Shown: positions 42,833 to 51,883, numbered from the stretch's first letter. The stretch: DNA of 64,000 bases from Belliella buryatensis (GCF_900188245.1 NZ_FZOK01000016.1:1-64000); one strand, 5' to 3'. Numbers and translations: made by a program. The notes: generated by a model not told the origin, from the letters alone.

Positions 42833-43327
42833 GGTTATTTAAGAAAAGTTAATGGGGAATTATAAAATACTTCTTCACGAATATAAAAATTATAACATGT
42901 ATATACGGAATGATGCCAGTAGTAAAATAAATGTATGCTTTTCAATTAAAGCAGATATTAATTGAAATTTGATATTCATGGATAACTTGTTCCGATTTTC
43001 GGAATTGACCCAAATCAAGCATTAAAACTAGAAATTGGAGCAAGTGGCATAGAAGCATATGATCATAAAATTGTGATTTTACGAAAGGACATCAGTTTGT
43101 AATTTTATTACAAATAATCTTGTGGATAATCGATATGTACACCACAGTACACGAGGGTTATCAGTTTATTTATTGAATTCATTAAGGTCAATCATTAATT
43201 TTTTTTTTAAAAAATCTTTGAAATGAAAAAAAATAAGTTTGATCAAATTCTTTTTTGGCAAATTTTTAGAATTTGCAGGAAACCTTTACCTGCATAAATA
43301 AAGGTGTTACTTTAAATATTTAATCAG
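42833..43327. other. Gene-free AT-rich stretch after lysS
   Basis: About 495 bp. The first half may hold a decayed small gene (42852-43102). The second half is very AT-rich, with a run of T near 43200 and no terminator or complete promoter I can support before the small peptide gene at 43328. Confidence 0.5.
42852..43102 (+). pseudogene. Possible decayed small gene
   Basis: One frame starts at an ATG at 42852 and reads MGNYKILLHEYKNYNMYIRN plus 17 residues to a stop. Another frame from about 42986 reads LVPIFGIDPNQALKLEIG and goes on to YDHKIVILRKDISL before TAA. Both look more protein-like than random AT-rich DNA and could be one gene broken by a frameshift and a stop. No family recognised; low confidence. 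Confidence 0.25.
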
Positions 43328-43549
43328 ATGAAAAATTTTATGAAAGTTTTTGGTTTTGCTTCAATATTATTTATTGGAGTTGCATTTATTGCTCCTTCAG
43401 AAACTAATGCTAATCCTTACAAAATTGTTTGGCAAAAGTGTGCCCCGGGTAGTCCTACAGAAAAAGTTATTCGATGCAGGCTAGAAGGCGTGGACGAATG
43501 TTTTGCAAATTGGCAAACATTCTGTGATGAGGAACCGACTATTGAATAA
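43328..43549 (+). CDS. Small exported cysteine-containing peptide
   Basis: A 73-residue product. Residues 1-29 form a signal (MKNFMKVFGFASILFIGVAF, ending ETNANP). The mature part of about 43 residues carries four Cys (QKCAPGSPTEK, IRCRLEGVDECFANW, FCDEE), enough for two disulfides. It resembles the NVEALA-type small exported peptides of Bacteroidota, which are often encoded beside 6-bladed propeller lipoproteins, as here. Role unknown. Its own terminator follows the stop. Confidence 0.65.
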   Translation: MKNFMKVFGFASILFIGVAFIAPSETNANPYKIVWQKCAPGSPTEKVIRCRLEGVDECFANWQTFCDEEPTIE

Positions 43550-43558
43550 TATCAATTT

Positions 43559-43596
43559 AGACTCTACTTTATTTAATTAAGGTAGAGTCTTTTTCT
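43559..43596 (+). terminator. Rho-independent terminator after the small peptide gene
   Basis: Arms AGACTCTAC (43559-43567) and GTAGAGTCT (43582-43590) plus inner A-T pairs, then TTTTCTATTT. Located 10 nt past the stop; readthrough into the propeller gene would be partial. Confidence 0.78.
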
Positions 43597-43646
43597 ATTT
43601 CAAAAAAAATTCTTTTCATATTTCTAAACAATACTCTTTTAAAAAC

Positions 43647-44726
43647 ATGAAATACATTCTTGCATTATTTCTTTTAATTCTTTTTTCATGTTCTTCGGAC
43701 AGCACAGTAAAATTAATTAAAATCAACCCTATCCTTCAGGAAAAATCAATTGAATTATCAGAAATCGGAGAAAAACTCAACATTATAGAAATCAAAACTG
43801 AAAGCCCTATTGGAGGAATTCCTGATGTTTTACTTTCAGAAAAATACATTTATCTATTCGATCAAGATTACTCACAATCTCTTTACCAGATTGATTACGA
43901 AGGTAATGTCCTGAATTCCATCCGATTTGGTAATGATGACAAGCTTAATATTAATGGAATCAATAACCTAGTAGAAAAAAACAATGAAGTTGGTGTTGTA
44001 TCCATGGGTACAAAAATCATTTGGTTTGACGAGAAACTAAATAATAAAAAAACAGAAACCATGGCGATTAAGGCACATTATCATTTCCCTTTCAAAAATG
44101 GATATGTTTCATTCGTAAACCGAATAAATGATGAAATTGATTTTGACTTCGTATCCTCTGATGAAAATGGCATAATCCATAGAGCTATTCCAATAGACAG
44201 AAATGAATATGCATACGTTTACAAACCCTATTCACCTTTTTCCGCATACAAAGATCAAATCCTATTTTCAAAATCTTTTAATGATACAATCTATTCTTAT
44301 GAAGTAGAAAAAGGCTTAATTCCATTTGCAAAAGTTGATTTTGGGAGTAGCTCAGTTCCGGATGATCAATTTTTGAAAATTCAAGATGCTTTTGATATGA
44401 TGAATTTTTTCAATACCAAAAAATTCTCCTATTTGGACGGAGAGATTTATTCAATTGATGATCAAAAAGCACTAATTAAAGTTTCTATCAAAGGAAAAGG
44501 TGCATTTGGATTATGGGATATTGATAAGGGAAACTTGGTCATATATCCAAGTCTGAAAGATAATTTCAAAAGTGATATGGAGTTGTTCCATATCAATACT
44601 GTGAGTACTGGCAAAACAGTTTTTGGAGTGAGTGGAGAATACGTGAAAAGTAGGGCTTCAGAATCATTCAAAAGCAGTCTTGAAGAAGGGTATGAATATT
44701 CGTTTTTCCTTTTCGTCCTAGAGTAA
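43647..44726 (+). CDS. 6-bladed beta-propeller-like lipoprotein
   Basis: A 359-residue lipoprotein (signal MKYILALFLLILFSCSSDS, Cys15). Repeated four-strand units recur throughout, for example YIYLFDQDYSQSLYQIDYEGNVLNSI, ILFSKSFNDTIYSYE, and KFSYLDGEIYSIDDQKALIKV. This is the pattern of Bacteroidota 6-bladed beta-propeller (BF3164-like) lipoproteins. An outer-membrane or periplasmic location is likely. Its partner and ligand are unknown; the 97-nt spacing to the small Cys peptide gene suggests a functional pair. Confidence 0.72.
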   Translation: MKYILALFLLILFSCSSDSTVKLIKINPILQEKSIELSEIGEKLNIIEIKTESPIGGIPDVLLSEKYIYLFDQDYSQSLYQIDYEGNVLNSIRFGNDDKLNINGINNLVEKNNEVGVVSMGTKIIWFDEKLNNKKTETMAIKAHYHFPFKNGYVSFVNRINDEIDFDFVSSDENGIIHRAIPIDRNEYAYVYKPYSPFSAYKDQILFSKSFNDTIYSYEVEKGLIPFAKVDFGSSSVPDDQFLKIQDAFDMMNFFNTKKFSYLDGEIYSIDDQKALIKVSIKGKGAFGLWDIDKGNLVIYPSLKDNFKSDMELFHINTVSTGKTVFGVSGEYVKSRASESFKSSLEEGYEYSFFLFVLE

Positions 44727-44781
44727 ATTACTCTTTCTATTGAGTAAAATATTAAAAAGTAAATTATTTAATTATTAATCA

Positions 44782-44837
44782 ATACTTTACGAAAGTATTT
44801 TTAAGCAAAAAAGACAGTTAAATTGACAGTCTTTTTA
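44782..44837 (+). terminator. Tandem terminator hairpins after the propeller gene
   Basis: The first hairpin is AATACTTT/AAAGTATT (44782-44800), followed by TTTT. The second is AAAAGAC/GTCTTTT near 44809-44836, also followed by a T-rich tail. Both lie within 110 nt of the stop and separate this unit from the arabinose locus. Confidence 0.65.
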
Positions 44838-44927
44838 TTTGAATAAGGAGATAACATCCAGCTCCAAGAACTCTTGCCAAGGAATTCCTCCTGTACCTAT
44901 CAGCAGAGATTTTTAAGGTTTGATTTT

Positions 44928-44947
44928 TTAATTGTATTTTTTACACT
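44928..44947 (+). promoter_or_regulatory. Candidate AraR operator upstream of the lone GH43 gene
   Basis: TTAATTGTATTTTTTACACT, with palindromic core TGTA-N5-TACA, ends 58 bp before the GH43 ATG. The identical 20 bases occur upstream of susC. The only shared property of the two genes is arabinoside use, so an AraR site is the best explanation. Confidence 0.65.
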
Positions 44948-45005
44948 TATTTATTTATATTGCTATTGAATAAATAAACCTTAAAAAATCACAACCATTG
45001 AGACT

Positions 45006-46010
45006 ATGAAAAATTTCAGAGGAAAAATCAATTTGGCATGTACAGGAATGCTTCTGGCAATTGCTGCATGTTCTGAACCAGCAGTTGAAAGCACAAATAC
45101 AACTATTCAAACTACAGCTTCAGAAAGAGTAGGAAATCCAATCATCACCCACAAATACACTGCAGATCCAGCAGCACTTGTACATAATGACACCGTATTC
45201 CTTTATGTAGGACATGATGAAGCTCCTCCGCGAAAGGAGTTTTATGAAATGCATGAATGGCTTATTTTTTCCTCCACTGACATGGTCAATTGGGAGGAGA
45301 GAGCGGCTTTGAATGTAGTAGAAACATTTGCTTGGGCGTCTGGAGATGCTTGGGCAGCCCATACGATTGAAAAAGACGGTAAATTCTACTGGTTTGTGAC
45401 TGTCACGCACAAAGAAATCCCTGGCAAAGCTATTGGAATTGCAGTGGCAGATTCACCAATTGGTCCTTGGAAAGATGCGAGAGGCTCGGCATTGATCACC
45501 AACGACATGACCACGGATACCGAAATCAGTTGGGATGATATTGATCCAGCTGTATTCATTGATGATGATGGCGAAGCTTATGTTTTTTGGGGAAATACAA
45601 TCGCTTATTGGGCCAAATTGAAACCAAATATGATCGAATTAGATGGTCCAATTAATCAAATTCCACTTCCCAACTTCACAGAAGCGCCTTGGGTTCACAA
45701 GAAGGGTGACTGGTATTATCTATCATACGCGTATCAATTCCCTGAAAAAACAGCCTACGCCATGAGTAAGAGCATCACAGGGCCTTGGGAATACAAAGGA
45801 ATCTTAAATGAAGTAGCTGGGAATTCCAACACCAATCACCAAGCAATCATAGAATTTAAAGGAAAAGACTATTTTATCTATCATAACGGCAGTATCCCTA
45901 CAGATGGAGGAAGCTTTAGAAGGTCTGTTTGCATAGACTACCTCTACTACAATCCTGATGGTACTTTGAAAAGAGTGGTGATGACAACGGAGGGAGTTGA
46001 GCCAGTTTGA
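45006..46010 (+). CDS. Glycoside hydrolase family 43, lipoprotein
   Basis: A 334-residue five-bladed propeller glycosidase with a lipoprotein-like signal (LACTGMLLAIAACSEP). The three GH43 acids are visible: Asp in YTADPAALVHND (base), Asp in WDDIDPAVFIDDDG (pKa modulator), and Glu in NFTEAPWVHKKGDWYYLSYA (acid). Arabinofuranosidase, arabinanase or xylosidase activity is possible; the arabinose locus favours the first two. It is transcribed toward galM, apart from the main operon, with its own copy of the 20-bp operator. Confidence 0.88.
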   Translation: MKNFRGKINLACTGMLLAIAACSEPAVESTNTTIQTTASERVGNPIITHKYTADPAALVHNDTVFLYVGHDEAPPRKEFYEMHEWLIFSSTDMVNWEERAALNVVETFAWASGDAWAAHTIEKDGKFYWFVTVTHKEIPGKAIGIAVADSPIGPWKDARGSALITNDMTTDTEISWDDIDPAVFIDDDGEAYVFWGNTIAYWAKLKPNMIELDGPINQIPLPNFTEAPWVHKKGDWYYLSYAYQFPEKTAYAMSKSITGPWEYKGILNEVAGNSNTNHQAIIEFKGKDYFIYHNGSIPTDGGSFRRSVCIDYLYYNPDGTLKRVVMTTEGVEPV

Positions 46011-46012
46011 GG

Positions 46013-46135
46013 ATTTTAGATTTTAAAGGAGCAGCTTGATTTGGACAGTCAGTCAGCCTTTAACAAAAAAAATAGAAGGTGGATTTAGAGTTGGCCTAGC
46101 GCCCACTCCAAAATCTTCCTTCTAAAATCAAAAAT
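46013..46135. repeat. Short inverted-repeat element (empty relative of the 48-kb element)
   Basis: The intergenic DNA between the GH43 and galM stops begins ATTTTAGATTTTA (46013-46025) and ends CCTTCTAAAATCAAAAAT (46118-46135). The first matches 13 of 13 bases of the left end of the element at 48003, and the second matches 17 of 18 bases of its right end (48526-48543). Inside is an imperfect hairpin (46077-46122). It contains no gene. Confidence 0.55.
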
Positions 46136-47277
46136 CACCTTACCCCAAAGTGAAGCTCAATCTTATGGCTGTATTTTTCGCCTGGATTAAGTCTTGCAGA
46201 AGGGAAAGAGGGTTCATTTGGTGCATTAGGAAAAGTCTGAGGTTCCAGACAGAGTCCCATATATTGTTCATAATTGACCCCGTTGACAGTCAATTTTCCA
46301 TCCAAGAAGTTCCCAGAATAAAACTGAACAGCAGGTGAATCTGCATGAACTTCCATCACTCTTCCTGAGCTTTCATGATACAATTCGGCCATTTTGACTA
46401 AGTCTCCAGAATGCGCTTCTTTGATTACGAAATTATGATCATAACCTCCAGGAACCTCCCCTATACGAGCTCCAATTAAATATGGACTGGTAAAGTCAAA
46501 AAGTGTCCCGGCTACTGTTTTCAATTCTCCAGTTGGGATCAGTTCAGCATCTACAGGGGTATATTTAGGCGCATAGATAGTCAATTGATGTCCAAGAATA
46601 TTTTCCTTCATGGCACTCAGATTGAAATATCCATGGTGGGTCAAATTCACAATAGTAGCCTGATCAGTCTCTGAAACAAACTCTAACAAAAGCTTATTAT
46701 CACTGGTCAATTCAAAGGTCAAAGTAGTTTTAAGATTTCCAGGGTATCCTTCTTCACCATCTGGGCTTGTATAGCTCATCTTTATGATCATGGACTCTTC
46801 CCCTTCAAGGTATTCTGCATCCCAAAAGACTCTATTAAAACCTGTAAGACCTCCATGGAGGTGATTAGCGCCATCATTGGTAGCTAATTGATAAGAACTC
46901 CCATCTAATTCAAAACGTCCTTTGGAAATTCTATTTCCAAACCTACCTATGGCTGCGCCAAAATAATAGTCATTGTTATCATAATCAGCAATATTCTCAT
47001 AGCCCAAAACGATATTCTCACTTTTGCCATTCTTATCTGGAACAATCAATTTGGAAATAATCCCTCCAAAACTGGAGATTTCCACTTCCATTCCATTGCC
47101 ATTATCGAGGTGAAAGAGCTTGGCCTTTTTATCTCCAATAGGTACTTCCTGTACCTTAACTTTGAAATTAATGGTTTCTTGAATCATCTTACTCTCCTCA
47201 GTTTTTGGAGCGGAGCAGCTCCAGCTTAAGCAGGTCAATAAACCTAGCAGGTAGGCCGTGGTGGTTATTTTATTCAT
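46135..47277 (-). CDS. galM: Aldose 1-epimerase, lipoprotein
   Basis: Mutarotase interconverting sugar anomers, probably feeding arabinose to the cell or to the isomerase. A 380-residue protein with a lipoprotein-type signal (YLLGLLTCLSWSCSAP, Cys21) and a galactose-mutarotase core: AIGRFGNRISKGRFELDG, NHLHGGLTGFNRVFWDAEY, the active-site His pair in VNLTHHGYFNLS, and catalytic Glu in MGLCLEPQTFPNAPNEPSFP. Last gene of the arabinose operon, 23 nt after araD. Confidence 0.92.
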   Translation of the reverse strand: MNKITTTAYLLGLLTCLSWSCSAPKTEESKMIQETINFKVKVQEVPIGDKKAKLFHLDNGNGMEVEISSFGGIISKLIVPDKNGKSENIVLGYENIADYDNNDYYFGAAIGRFGNRISKGRFELDGSSYQLATNDGANHLHGGLTGFNRVFWDAEYLEGEESMIIKMSYTSPDGEEGYPGNLKTTLTFELTSDNKLLLEFVSETDQATIVNLTHHGYFNLSAMKENILGHQLTIYAPKYTPVDAELIPTGELKTVAGTLFDFTSPYLIGARIGEVPGGYDHNFVIKEAHSGDLVKMAELYHESSGRVMEVHADSPAVQFYSGNFLDGKLTVNGVNYEQYMGLCLEPQTFPNAPNEPSFPSARLNPGEKYSHKIELHFGVR

Positions 47278-47300
47278 AATTTATCCTTATTAGGAAGTTA

Positions 47301-47999
47301 TTAACATCCTTGCCCATAATAGGCATCTTTACCATGTTTACGTTCATAATGCTTCTTGATCAATGCATCTTTAAGTCTTGCTGCATTTGGGTTGATTTGT
47401 AGAGTAAGGTATGCCATTCTTGCTACTTCCTCCAAAACTTTGCTGTTATATACCGCCTTTGCAGCATCTTTTCCCCAGGCAAAAGGACCATGACTCCCTA
47501 CTAGGATCATTTCAACTTCAGCTGGACTCAAGTTTTTTTCTGCAAAACAGTCTAAAATCTGCTGTCCCGTATTATGTTCATAATCTCCCTCAATAAGGTG
47601 ATCGGCCATGGGTGCAGCGCAGGGAATATCAGCGGTCAAGTGATCAGCATGGGTAGTTCCAAAATTGGGAATATCCATGATGGCTTGTGCCCATGCTACT
47701 GCATAAGTAGAATGCGTATGACAGATCCCCCCGATATTTTCCCAATGCTTATACAAAAAGGCGTGGGTTTTTGTATCCGAAGAGGGACGCATCTTTCCCT
47801 CCACAATTTTGGCATCAAAGTCTACGATGACGATATCTTCCACTTTCAATTCTTCATAAGGCACACCACTTGGTTTGATAGCGAAAACGCCATTATCCCT
47901 ATCCACAGCACTTACATTTCCAAAAGTATACACCACCAAATCCAATTTCGGCAGTTGCATATTTGCGTCGTAGCAGGCTTGTTTTAGTTCTTTGTACAT
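47301..47999 (-). CDS. araD: L-ribulose-5-phosphate 4-epimerase
   Basis: Zinc aldolase-like epimerase giving D-xylulose 5-phosphate. A 232-residue class II aldolase fold with GNVSAVDRDNGVFAIKPSGVPYEEL, metal His residues in GICHTHSTYAVAWAQA, the following GTTHADHLTADIPCAAP, and GSHGPFAWGKDAAKAVYN. The C-terminus KDAYYGQGC is typical of AraD. The araB-araD spacing is enlarged to about 570 bp by the repeat element carrying a four-helix-bundle gene. Confidence 0.96.
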   Translation of the reverse strand: MYKELKQACYDANMQLPKLDLVVYTFGNVSAVDRDNGVFAIKPSGVPYEELKVEDIVIVDFDAKIVEGKMRPSSDTKTHAFLYKHWENIGGICHTHSTYAVAWAQAIMDIPNFGTTHADHLTADIPCAAPMADHLIEGDYEHNTGQQILDCFAEKNLSPAEVEMILVGSHGPFAWGKDAAKAVYNSKVLEEVARMAYLTLQINPNAARLKDALIKKHYERKHGKDAYYGQGC

Positions 48000-48016
48000 T
48001 TGATTTTAGATTTTAG

Positions 48017-48034
48017 TCCCGATAGCTATCGGGA
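48017..48034. repeat. 18-bp perfect palindrome
   Basis: TCCCGATAGCTATCGGGA is self-complementary over its full length. From memory this word recurs between genes in many Bacteroidota; only one copy was seen in this window. Confidence 0.6.
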
Positions 48035-48072
48035 AGATTGTAGATTTTAGATCTGAAATCTGAAATCTACAA

Positions 48073-48450
48073 TTATTTTAGAGGATTGTTTTCTTCATTA
48101 TTTTTTGAGTTTGATCTATTTTTAATGGTTTTCAAACTCGATACAAAGATCGCTGTTAATTCATTTGCCTCTTGTAGTTGTCTTGAAACATCAACCCAGC
48201 CTTTAGCTTGAATTAATTCTAACCAATAGCCACTTTCATCTGCCTCTTCTAAGACAATTTGAAGTTTTGAAATAAACTCATTATCACTTCTTGCCCTGCA
48301 GACAGCTCTGTAATTTGCGCCTACTGAAGTCGCAGATTTGACAAGTTGATAGGAAATTACTTTTACTGAAACTGAATTTGGAAGTGATTCAATAAGATCA
48401 ATTACATCGAGAGCAAATCTCTTTGTTCTTTGTTAAATTAGACTTTGCAT
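48073..48450 (-). pseudogene. Four-helix bundle (23S rRNA intervening-sequence type) protein, early stop
   Basis: From codon 7 the minus-strand frame reads QRTKRFALDVIDLIESLPNS, then SYQLVKSATSVGANYRAVCRA, NEFISKLQIVLEEADESGYW and LELIQAKGW. These are the helices and the SVGANY/EADESGYW signatures of the four-helix-bundle family first known from intervening sequences of 23S rRNA genes. The only in-frame ATG (48450) gives MQSLI followed by TAA at 48435-48433 (codon 6), so the gene needs a non-standard start or is a pseudogene. Total span 125 codons, close to the family size. It has no role in arabinose use that I can infer. Confidence 0.7.
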
Positions 48451-48568
48451 AAATGTAAAAATTAGAATTGAAAAATGTTGAAAGCATAATAAATCTACAC
48501 AATCTCCAACTCAATCTAAAATCTACCTTCTAAAATCTAAAATTAACTCCTCCTTCATCCTTCCTAAT

Positions 48569-50230
48569 TCATCCTTCAATTAGTTTCCCAAAGTCCACAT
48601 ACTCGCTATAAAGCTTTTCGTAAACAGGGACATTGGCTGGGATTGGTTCATAGATCTTGTCAAAACCGTTGCTCATGGCTTGGATGGCGGATTCGGTGTC
48701 AGCATGAATGCCTGCAGCAACTGCAGCATACATGGCAGCACCCAAAGCTGGGGCTTGGTCGGAAGTCGCTACTTTGATGGGCATATTCAAAACATCAGCG
48801 AGTGTCTGCATCACCAACGTTGATTTTTTGGCAACGCCTCCAAGACCAATAACAGCATCAATCTGAACACCTTCCTGACGGAATCTTTCTACGATGCTTT
48901 TTGACCCAAAACTGATTGCTTCTACCAATGACTTAAACACTCGGGCAGCATCTGAACCCATATTCAAGTTTCTGATTGCACCTTTAAGTGCTTGGTTAGC
49001 ATCTGGAGTTCTCCTGCCATTGATCCAATCCAATGCTACTATTTTAGATTCTTCAATAGGTATCGCCAAGGCTTCTTCAGATAATTTGACAATCAATTGA
49101 TCATCAAGTTCTGTTTTTAATTTCTCTTTTTGCTCTTGATTTAAGATTTCACTTGCCTCAATCAATTCCAGAGATGGTTTAAGTAGGAGATTTTTGAACC
49201 ATGCCAATACATCACCAAAACCAGACTGACCAGCTTCCAAGCCAATTGTACCAGGAATTACAGAACCATCTACCTGTCCACAGATTCCTGGAATCAATTT
49301 ATCTCCAAGCTTTTCTTTATTGGTAACCATGATGTCACAAGTTGATGTCCCCATCACCTTGATCAAGGTGTTTTCTGTAATCTCACCTCCTACTGCTCCC
49401 GCATGTGCATCAAATGTACCGACAGAAATTACTGTTTCTTCAGAAAGTCCAAGCTTATCCGCCCATTCTTTACTCAGATTACCAGCAGCTTCATCTGAAG
49501 TGTATGTTTCAGTGTAAAGTCTGTCCTTCAAATCAGCTAAATACGGATCAAATTTGCCAAGAAATTCTTTTGGTGGCAATCCGCCCCAGCTTTCATGCCA
49601 TAGCGCTTTATGTCCTGCTGCACATCTGCTGCGCTTCAATGCCAAGGGATCTTCGCTTCCAATCAACTGAGCAGTGATAAAATCACAATGCTCCATCCAA
49701 GAAAAGGCTGCATTTTTCACCGCTTCATCTTCTCTTACAACATGGAGGATTTTGGCCCAGAACCATTCGGAGGAATAAATACCTCCTTCGTATTTTGTAA
49801 AATCTTCACCTCCCCATGTACGGGCAATATAATTGATTTCATCTGCTTCTTTGATGGCAGTATGATCTTTCCAAAGCACCATCATGGCATTAGGATTCTC
49901 AGCAAACTCAGGCTTTAAAGCCAAAGACTGCCCTTTATGATCTACAGGTAAAGGTGAAGAACCAGTTGTATCCACACAGATGGCCTTTACTTGGTTTTTG
50001 TCAATACCTGATTTTGATAAAACTCCTTTGATCGTCTGCTCTAATCCTTCTAAATGATCTAAAGGATGCTGTCTAAATCTATTGGATACTGGATCACAGT
50101 ATTTTCCTTCCTTCCATCGAGGATACCAGTAGACATGGCTAGCTAGACAGTTTCCATTAGCTGTATTCACCAATACAGCCCTGACAGAATCAGATCCATA
50201 GTCCAGTCCAATTACAAATTGCTCGTTCAT
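48569..50230 (-). CDS. araB: Ribulokinase
   Basis: Phosphorylates L-ribulose with ATP. A 553-residue FGGY-family kinase with N-terminal phosphate loop FVIGLDYGSDSVRAVLVN, AICVDTTGSSPLPVD, the catalytic-region VGTFDAHAGAVGGE, GTIGLEAGQSGFGDVLAWF, and C-terminal ATP site VIGLGGVAKKSTLVMQTLADVL with APALGAAMYAAVAAG. It lies 24 nt after the GH51 gene in the operon. Confidence 0.96.
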   Translation of the reverse strand: MNEQFVIGLDYGSDSVRAVLVNTANGNCLASHVYWYPRWKEGKYCDPVSNRFRQHPLDHLEGLEQTIKGVLSKSGIDKNQVKAICVDTTGSSPLPVDHKGQSLALKPEFAENPNAMMVLWKDHTAIKEADEINYIARTWGGEDFTKYEGGIYSSEWFWAKILHVVREDEAVKNAAFSWMEHCDFITAQLIGSEDPLALKRSRCAAGHKALWHESWGGLPPKEFLGKFDPYLADLKDRLYTETYTSDEAAGNLSKEWADKLGLSEETVISVGTFDAHAGAVGGEITENTLIKVMGTSTCDIMVTNKEKLGDKLIPGICGQVDGSVIPGTIGLEAGQSGFGDVLAWFKNLLLKPSLELIEASEILNQEQKEKLKTELDDQLIVKLSEEALAIPIEESKIVALDWINGRRTPDANQALKGAIRNLNMGSDAARVFKSLVEAISFGSKSIVERFRQEGVQIDAVIGLGGVAKKSTLVMQTLADVLNMPIKVATSDQAPALGAAMYAAVAAGIHADTESAIQAMSNGFDKIYEPIPANVPVYEKLYSEYVDFGKLIEG

Positions 50231-50254
50231 TTGCTTTCTTTATCTTGCAATCAA

Positions 50255-51805
50255 TTATTTCACCCTTACCATCAAAACTGAATTTGCCGGTACAGAAATT
50301 TTTAAGTTATCTTTATTCAATTTGAAATCTCTGAATGTCGCCTTTTTGACCACATCCTTTTTCTCAAAGGTATTGTAGGCATCAATACTTGGGGCACTTA
50401 CGAATTCAGCGGAGACGTTCTTAGCCTCTATGCCTCTCAGAACTACATCAAGGTCGATTTTCTTGTCAGGATGAATATTGGCAATACTAATATTTATGGT
50501 ACCATCATCAGATTTTGAAGTAGATACATTCAAAGCCTCCATTTTCTCTTTCCCAAAACTCACTTCTTCTGAAACCAAATGATGAGGCAACAAGGTAGCG
50601 TCTTTATGCGGCTTATATAGGTCAAAAACATGGTAAGTCGGAGTTAAAATCATATCATTTTCATTTGTTAAAATGATAGCTTGCAGTACATTGACTGTCT
50701 GTGCCAAGTTGGCCATATGAACCCTATCCGCATGTTTATTGAAAATATTCAAAGAAATGGCAGCTACATGGGCGTCGCGCATGGTATTTTGCTGGTATAA
50801 GAATCCTGGGTTAGTACCTGGCTCTACTTGAAACCAAGTCCCCCATTCGTCGATGATCATACCGATCCTTTTCTCAGGATCATACTTGTCCATGATGGTA
50901 CCATGACGGGTGATCAATTCATCTATGAATGCTGCTTTTCTTAGCGTCTCTAGGTAGGTCTCTTTATCGAATTGTGTCGCTGACTTCTTGTTTTCCCAAG
51001 AACCTGCAATGGTGTAGTAATGCAATGAAAGTCCGTCCATCATCCAAAGTGGAATATTTTTCATCAAGACTTCAGTCCAGTTATAATCCCAGTTATTGGC
51101 ACCGCCTGCAATTTTGTAAAGTTTTGCGCCACCATAATTTCTAGCGTAGGTAGCATACCTTCTGTACTCGTTGGCGTAGTACTCTGGAGTCATGTTTCCT
51201 CCACATCCCCAGCTTTCATTTCCTACACCCCAATATTTGATATTCCAAGGTTCTTCTTGTCCGTTTCTTTTTCTCAAGTCTGCCATTGGACTTACCCCAT
51301 CAAAGTTGATGTATTCTATCCATTTTGACATCTCCTCCACGGATCCACTACCCACATTTCCAGTGATGTAAGGCTCTGTACCAATTTTCTTGGCAAAATT
51401 CATAAACTCGTGTGTACCAAAAGAATTATCCTCAGTCACTCCACCCCAGTGGGTATTGATCATTTTGGGTCTCTCCGCAGGGTCTCCTATGCCGTCTGTC
51501 CAGTGATATTCATCGGCAAAGCAACCTCCCGGCCATCTTAGATTTGGAATTTCCAGGTCAATCAGAGCCTGCATTACATCTTTTCTATATCCATCTTCAT
51601 TTGGAATATCAGAGTCAGGCCCCACCCATATTCCTCCGTAGATATTTCGTCCCAGATGTTCCGCAAAATGTCCATAAATATGTCTGCTGATGGTGGTTTT
51701 TCCTTGATCAGTATTGACGATTAGTCGGTTTTGAGCCGTGGAAACAAAGGTTACCAGCAGTGCTGCTGCCAATAAGATCATTCCTTTTAAGCTTCTTGTC
51801 TTCAT
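50255..51805 (-). CDS. Alpha-L-arabinofuranosidase, GH51
   Basis: Exported (signal residues 1-24, ending VSTAQN), 516 residues, GH51 fold. The acid/base Glu is in [13 protein letters not shown] and the nucleophile Glu in [15 protein letters not shown]. The C-terminal beta-sandwich begins near residue 410 and ends [13 protein letters not shown]. It removes terminal alpha-L-arabinofuranosyl units from arabinan or arabinoxylan oligomers. One of two GH51 enzymes in the operon; the other shares the layout but differs in sequence around both acids. Confidence 0.93.
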   Translation of the reverse strand: MKTRSLKGMILLAAALLVTFVSTAQNRLIVNTDQGKTTISRHIYGHFAEHLGRNIYGGIWVGPDSDIPNEDGYRKDVMQALIDLEIPNLRWPGGCFADEYHWTDGIGDPAERPKMINTHWGGVTEDNSFGTHEFMNFAKKIGTEPYITGNVGSGSVEEMSKWIEYINFDGVSPMADLRKRNGQEEPWNIKYWGVGNESWGCGGNMTPEYYANEYRRYATYARNYGGAKLYKIAGGANNWDYNWTEVLMKNIPLWMMDGLSLHYYTIAGSWENKKSATQFDKETYLETLRKAAFIDELITRHGTIMDKYDPEKRIGMIIDEWGTWFQVEPGTNPGFLYQQNTMRDAHVAAISLNIFNKHADRVHMANLAQTVNVLQAIILTNENDMILTPTYHVFDLYKPHKDATLLPHHLVSEEVSFGKEKMEALNVSTSKSDDGTINISIANIHPDKKIDLDVVLRGIEAKNVSAEFVSAPSIDAYNTFEKKDVVKKATFRDFKLNKDNLKISVPANSVLMVRVK

Positions 51806-51883
51806 TTCTTATAGATTATAGGTTTATATTAATGCTTTTAATTCTCGATATTTTTTTCCTTAGGCAAAACTGCTTGAAGCTAG

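Larger units (their letters stand above)
48003..48543. mobile_element. Inverted-repeat element carrying a four-helix-bundle gene
   Basis: ATTTTAGATTTTAG at 48003-48016 and its exact complement CTAAAATCTAAAAT at 48530-48543 bound the spacer between araD and araB. Just inside the left end lie an 18-bp palindrome (48017-48034) and a 15-bp hairpin TTGTAGATTTTAGAT/ATCTGAAATCTACAA (48038-48072, one G-T pair). The centre is the four-helix-bundle gene. A shorter element with the same ends is at 46013-46135. No transposase is present, so any mobility would be in trans. Confidence 0.55.

Noticed and set aside
45120-45410. Minus-strand 96-codon frame within the GH43 gene
   Set aside because: Antisense shadow of a gene with all three catalytic acids recognisable.
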